From Arachnopeziza araneosa (Eukaryota; Ascomycota; Leotiomycetes; Helotiales; Arachnopezizaceae), in contig QYAI01000060.1 of NCBI GenBank assembly GCA_003988855.1, positions 62,001 to 126,000 on the forward strand: a stretch of DNA of 64,000 nt. The letters run 5' to 3'. The notes under the pieces were generated by a model. That model was not told the DNA's origin, searched no databases, and saw only the letters and a list, made by a program, of their open reading frames with translations. Positions 60,931 to 64,000 of this stretch are shown piece by piece. Both the position numbers and the translations under genes were made by a program. Within the stretch, counting starts at the first letter, position 1. The number at the start of each line of letters is the position of its first letter.

Positions 60931-61503
60931 AGGCACTTCTCGTTGACACTTTCTTCTATCGATGCTCAAGTCATTCGTAAAAATGTCTGTAATTGGACGG
61001 GGTTGAAAAGGAAGAGGTGAATAAGCCAATACTGGCTCTCGTTTGGTTAACATTTTGTTGAAAATTGGAAAGCGATTGGATCGCTGGCTAGTGTTGTGAT
61101 ATTCGAAAGCTTGATTGTATTTTACAGAGTAAGACTTAGATCGGCCTTATAGATGAACTCTCGTCGCACGTCAAAAATGCATATCGCAGCTGGCTATAGC
61201 TTGCGCGCTTTTGCGAATCCTCCCTCAGAGTAATCGGCGGTCCGAAGAGAGTATCTGCTTCCGAAGTCCTGATTGGTCTATATTTGGCGACCGCGTATCG
61301 CTCACTTCCTTCACGAATGATCCCTGCCAGGCAAGCTCTGTAGAGAACTTATTTTCTTCCAGATTTCGACAATCATCATCAAAATCAATCGACCACACCT
61401 CTCTGCAAAACGAGGTACGCCCAGGTAGTTCTGAACATACTATTCTGGCGAATCGTATGGACCCCCTTTTTCCCTCGCTTATTTTAATGCACTACCAGAG
61501 AAC
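60931..61503. promoter_or_regulatory. Divergent promoter, sulfotransferase-like / ASST
   Basis: 573 bases with no supported gene. It contains CGG-N4-CCG at 61235-61244 (inverted CGG triplets), in keeping with GC-rich inverted sites upstream of UstYa genes 1, 2 and 3. No precursor peptide was recognised. Confidence 0.45.
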
Positions 61504-63646
61504 ATGCTACTAAGGAACCCGTTCTTTGCAATTCTCATTACACTGCTGGGATTCGAGCCCTCGAGTAATGCAGAGTCTATGTATGTGCCTGATGACATAC
61601 AAACCTTTGTATCTGTAAGCCTACGCATTATACAGACGACCGTACCGGGCGCTCTTGTATACTTCCCCATCTAGCCCAACGTCAGCTGACCAATAGTGTC
61701 TAGCGTCCGGACATTGAAGCACCACGTTTAGATGTCAAGACATATCTAGAACGTCGAGTTAGCTCTGGGTTATGGTTTCTGCCAATATACGACAATGCTG
61801 GCAGACCAGAAGTATGGTCGAACCAAACCAGAAATATTGGCCCTTATATCTACGATACCCATGGAGTATGTATTGCTTCAATACTCTATCAGCCTCGGGT
61901 ACTGACCAAACTTTCTCAGAACCTGGTCTGGAGTGGCTCCTCACTCTTTCGTCGGCGCCCTGTGTTCGACTTACGACCATGCGTTGTGAATCGTACAGAT
62001 CAACTTTCCATGATTGTACAATTGGCCTCAACAATAGCGATTGATGATGGCCTAATTCTGGGCGATGCAGGAACCAACCTTACCTTCCAAAATGGTGCCA
62101 ATCTTTTCATGGATTCATCCTACCGTGTGAGTTCCAAAGTGCCTATGGCGGAATCACGGAATACCTTCAATATCCATGAATTCAAAATTCTCGACGATGG
62201 AAAGACAGCTTTAGTAATAACTGTTGACAGAGAATACTGGTCCGGAGAAGATCCTAATACTGGAACTGAGAAAGGGGGTATGCTTGTTGGTAATGGATTT
62301 CAGGCCGTGAATGTAGATACAGGTGAGATCTTGTTTGAGTGGCAGTCATTCAACCATGTTCCGCCTTGGGGGAGTTACAGACATGCACCAAGAGAATGGG
62401 GTGATGATATTCCAGGAAGCGAAGTGACATGGGATTATTTGTAAGTTGCGTGTTTCTGAAAAGTACGAAGAGCTGTGAAGCTAATCCAGTCAGTCATATG
62501 AACTCTGTCGACCGAGATGACAACGGGGATTATCTTGTATCATCACGCTATATGTATACGATCTTCAAAATCTCTGGTGTTTCTGGAGATATTATATGGT
62601 CACTAGGAGGAGCCAACTCATCATTCGATTTACTGCCAGAAGGAAGCTTCAACTTCTCGCATCAGCATGACGCTCGTTTCAGAGGAAGGAGCGAAGATGG
62701 CACACAATACTATATGACATTCCTCAACAACGCAGCCGATGAAATGAGTCACACATCCGATCACTCAACAGCACTCAGTGTAGCCTTAGACATGAAGGCA
62801 ATGACGGCAACGGTAATTGGCCAATGGGACCGTCCCGATGGCAAACTTAGCATTTCCAGAGGCAACATGCAGGTGCTATCAAACGGCAACGTGTTCGTGG
62901 GCTGGGGAGTAAATGGATATCTAACCGAGTTCACAAATTCAGGAGAGTTGATTCAAGAGGCTCGCTTTCTTAGTGATAGATATGTCACCTACCGAATCTA
63001 CAAGTACGAATTTAAAGGTGCGCCAAGCATAGATGAGTTGGTTGTCAAGTCATTTTGGCACGAAAGAACGGACGAAAGAGTTACGAAGTTGAGAACCAGA
63101 GTGTATATTAGCTGGAACGGAGCGACTGAGGTTGCCAGATGGCGGATTTACAACTCGCAGAATGGCAGTCTCGCCGACGATGACCAGTGGATCTACGTCA
63201 ACACAATTCCAAAAAGTGGCTTCGAAACAGTGTTTGAAAACTCAGGCAATCTTGATTTCGTCCGCGTTCAAGCTTTAGATTCACATGGAAGATCATTGGG
63301 CTTTTCGTCCCCGTACCTAACGGTTCCTAGAAACTGGAGCTGTGCGAGTGATAATTGTACACAAGCCTGGTTCGAGGCTGGCAGAGTTGAATCAGAAAAG
63401 CAAGTAGGTGTGGTGGAAGGGCACCATCCTAAACTGAATAAGTTTATAATAGGGGCGTATAGAATGACCGCGAGCGAGCCGGTCTTTATATTTGGCTCAG
63501 TAGTCTGGATGATGTTCATGCTGTCGGTGGTTTCCACGACAGTCCTTGGTGTCATGATGTTGTATTGCAAACAGAGAGCGACAACCGTCTTTGATTATGG
63601 CATGATACCAGAAGATACTTCGAGTGAGATAGAGCAAAAGGAATGA
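61504..63646 (+). CDS. Arylsulfotransferase-family (ASST) secreted/membrane protein
   Basis: Four exons: 61504-61614, 61704-61865, 61920-62440 and 62494-63646, giving 648 residues. A signal peptide MLLRNPFFAILITLLGFEPSSNA is followed by a beta-propeller-type domain with ASST-family landmarks: NTFNIHEFKILDDGKTALV, VDTGEILFEWQSFNHV, WDYFHMNSVDRDDNGDYLVSSR, IIWSLGG and FSHQHDARF. The C-terminus has a membrane helix (FGSVVWMMFMLSVVSTTVLGVMML) and an acidic tail. Bacterial ASSTs move sulfate from one phenol to another without PAPS; fungal members of PF14269 are uncharacterised to my knowledge. Beside a tyrosinase it could sulfate, or otherwise act on, a modified Tyr. Several potential N-glycosylation sites are present. 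Confidence 0.82.
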
Positions 63647-63773
63647 GATACATAGAGCTCCAAACACTGAAACCATATTGCAGTGTTGATCTATGTGACA
63701 CAAATTTTACAAAATTCGTATATATAGAGGCCAACCAATACATTTATTGAATCTTCCAATGTTCCTTCCAAAT

Positions 63774-64000
63774 TTATCTGTCTTTAAACCCGATCAATAG
63801 TAAACATCCCATCAAAGCCTCCAGGGCCACAACCCACCACGAGAGCTGTACAGCATGTGAGCTTAATCCCCACGCATATAGATAACCACCTGCAACATAG
63901 CCAATTGTTCTAAATGCGGCAGAAAGACTCTGTCCCACACCATGCACAAATCCAAGAACACTAGGATGTGGCGCGCACTCATTGAGTAACAAGATCGTTA
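63774..64000 (-). CDS. MFS transporter, C-terminal part (gene continues beyond the right edge)
   Basis: The frame is open from the right edge to the stop at 63774-63776, showing about 75 residues: LLNECAPHPSVLGFVHGVGQSLSAAFRTIGYVAG..LIGFKDR. The NECAP..LGFVHGVGQS pattern is typical of helix 10-11 of the fungal major-facilitator family related to yeast ZRT/YCR023C-type carriers. The N-terminal 400 or so residues lie outside. It is tail to tail with the ASST gene and may be the cluster 2 exporter. Confidence 0.75.
   Translation of the reverse strand, partial: TILLLNECAPHPSVLGFVHGVGQSLSAAFRTIGYVAGGYLYAWGLSSHAVQLSWWVVALEALMGCLLLIGFKDR

Noticed and set aside
61211..61513. 100-codon plus-strand frame before the ASST gene
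   Set aside because: No signal peptide, repeat or domain; it overlaps the promoter and start of the ASST gene.

Overview
The window is ascomycete (Pezizomycotina) genomic DNA. The genes carry many short introns of roughly 45-140 bases, with CTAAC/CTGAC-type branch sites and GT..AG ends. They encode fungal-type families: NRPS and highly reducing PKS megasynthases, ABCC and MFS exporters, Zn2Cys6 and bZIP-ankyrin regulators, UstYa/DUF3328 proteins, a sedolisin and a GPI-anchored wall protein. A Leotiomycete-like source is my guess only. I did not recognise the locus. Exon maps below were deduced by hand from splice signals, reading-frame continuity and protein-family fit.

Left flank (1-5.6 kb): the 3' part of a Ser/Thr-rich repetitive GPI-anchored wall protein, then a six-exon secreted sedolisin (S53) protease.

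Cluster 1 (5.9-48.0 kb) is a PKS-NRPS biosynthetic cluster. It holds an ABCC exporter diverging from a class III aminotransferase, a radical-SAM lysine-2,3-aminomutase-like enzyme diverging from an MFS exporter, and a single giant NRPS of about 5,984 residues (18475-36731, minus strand). The NRPS diverges from a complete highly reducing PKS (37474-45589, plus strand) across a 742-base shared promoter. A bZIP-ankyrin (ToxE-like) regulator at 47.1-48.0 kb follows, with a 29-bp terminal-inverted-repeat element immediately upstream of its start. The simplest reading is that the PKS chain is passed to the first C domain of the NRPS, which adds four residues and releases the product through a terminal C domain. 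The aminomutase and aminotransferase would supply an unusual (beta-) amino acid. Two A-domain pockets have acidic linings like those reported for ornithine/lysine.

Cluster 2 (49.3 kb to the right edge) looks like a dikaritin-type RiPP cluster. It has a Zn2Cys6 regulator, three UstYa/DUF3328 genes, an S28 serine peptidase, a membrane-anchored tyrosinase (UstQ-like), a P-loop sulfotransferase-like protein, an arylsulfotransferase-family (ASST) protein and the end of an MFS exporter. No repeat-containing precursor gene was found inside the window. Tyrosinase plus UstYa plus two sulfotransferase-type genes suggests a sulfated, oxidatively cyclised peptide, or tailoring of the cluster 1 product.

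Shared promoter words support co-regulation in cluster 1: TACWGTA and TGACGTCGGA recur in the two divergent exporter/enzyme promoters. In cluster 2, GC-rich CGG-type inverted repeats recur in promoters.
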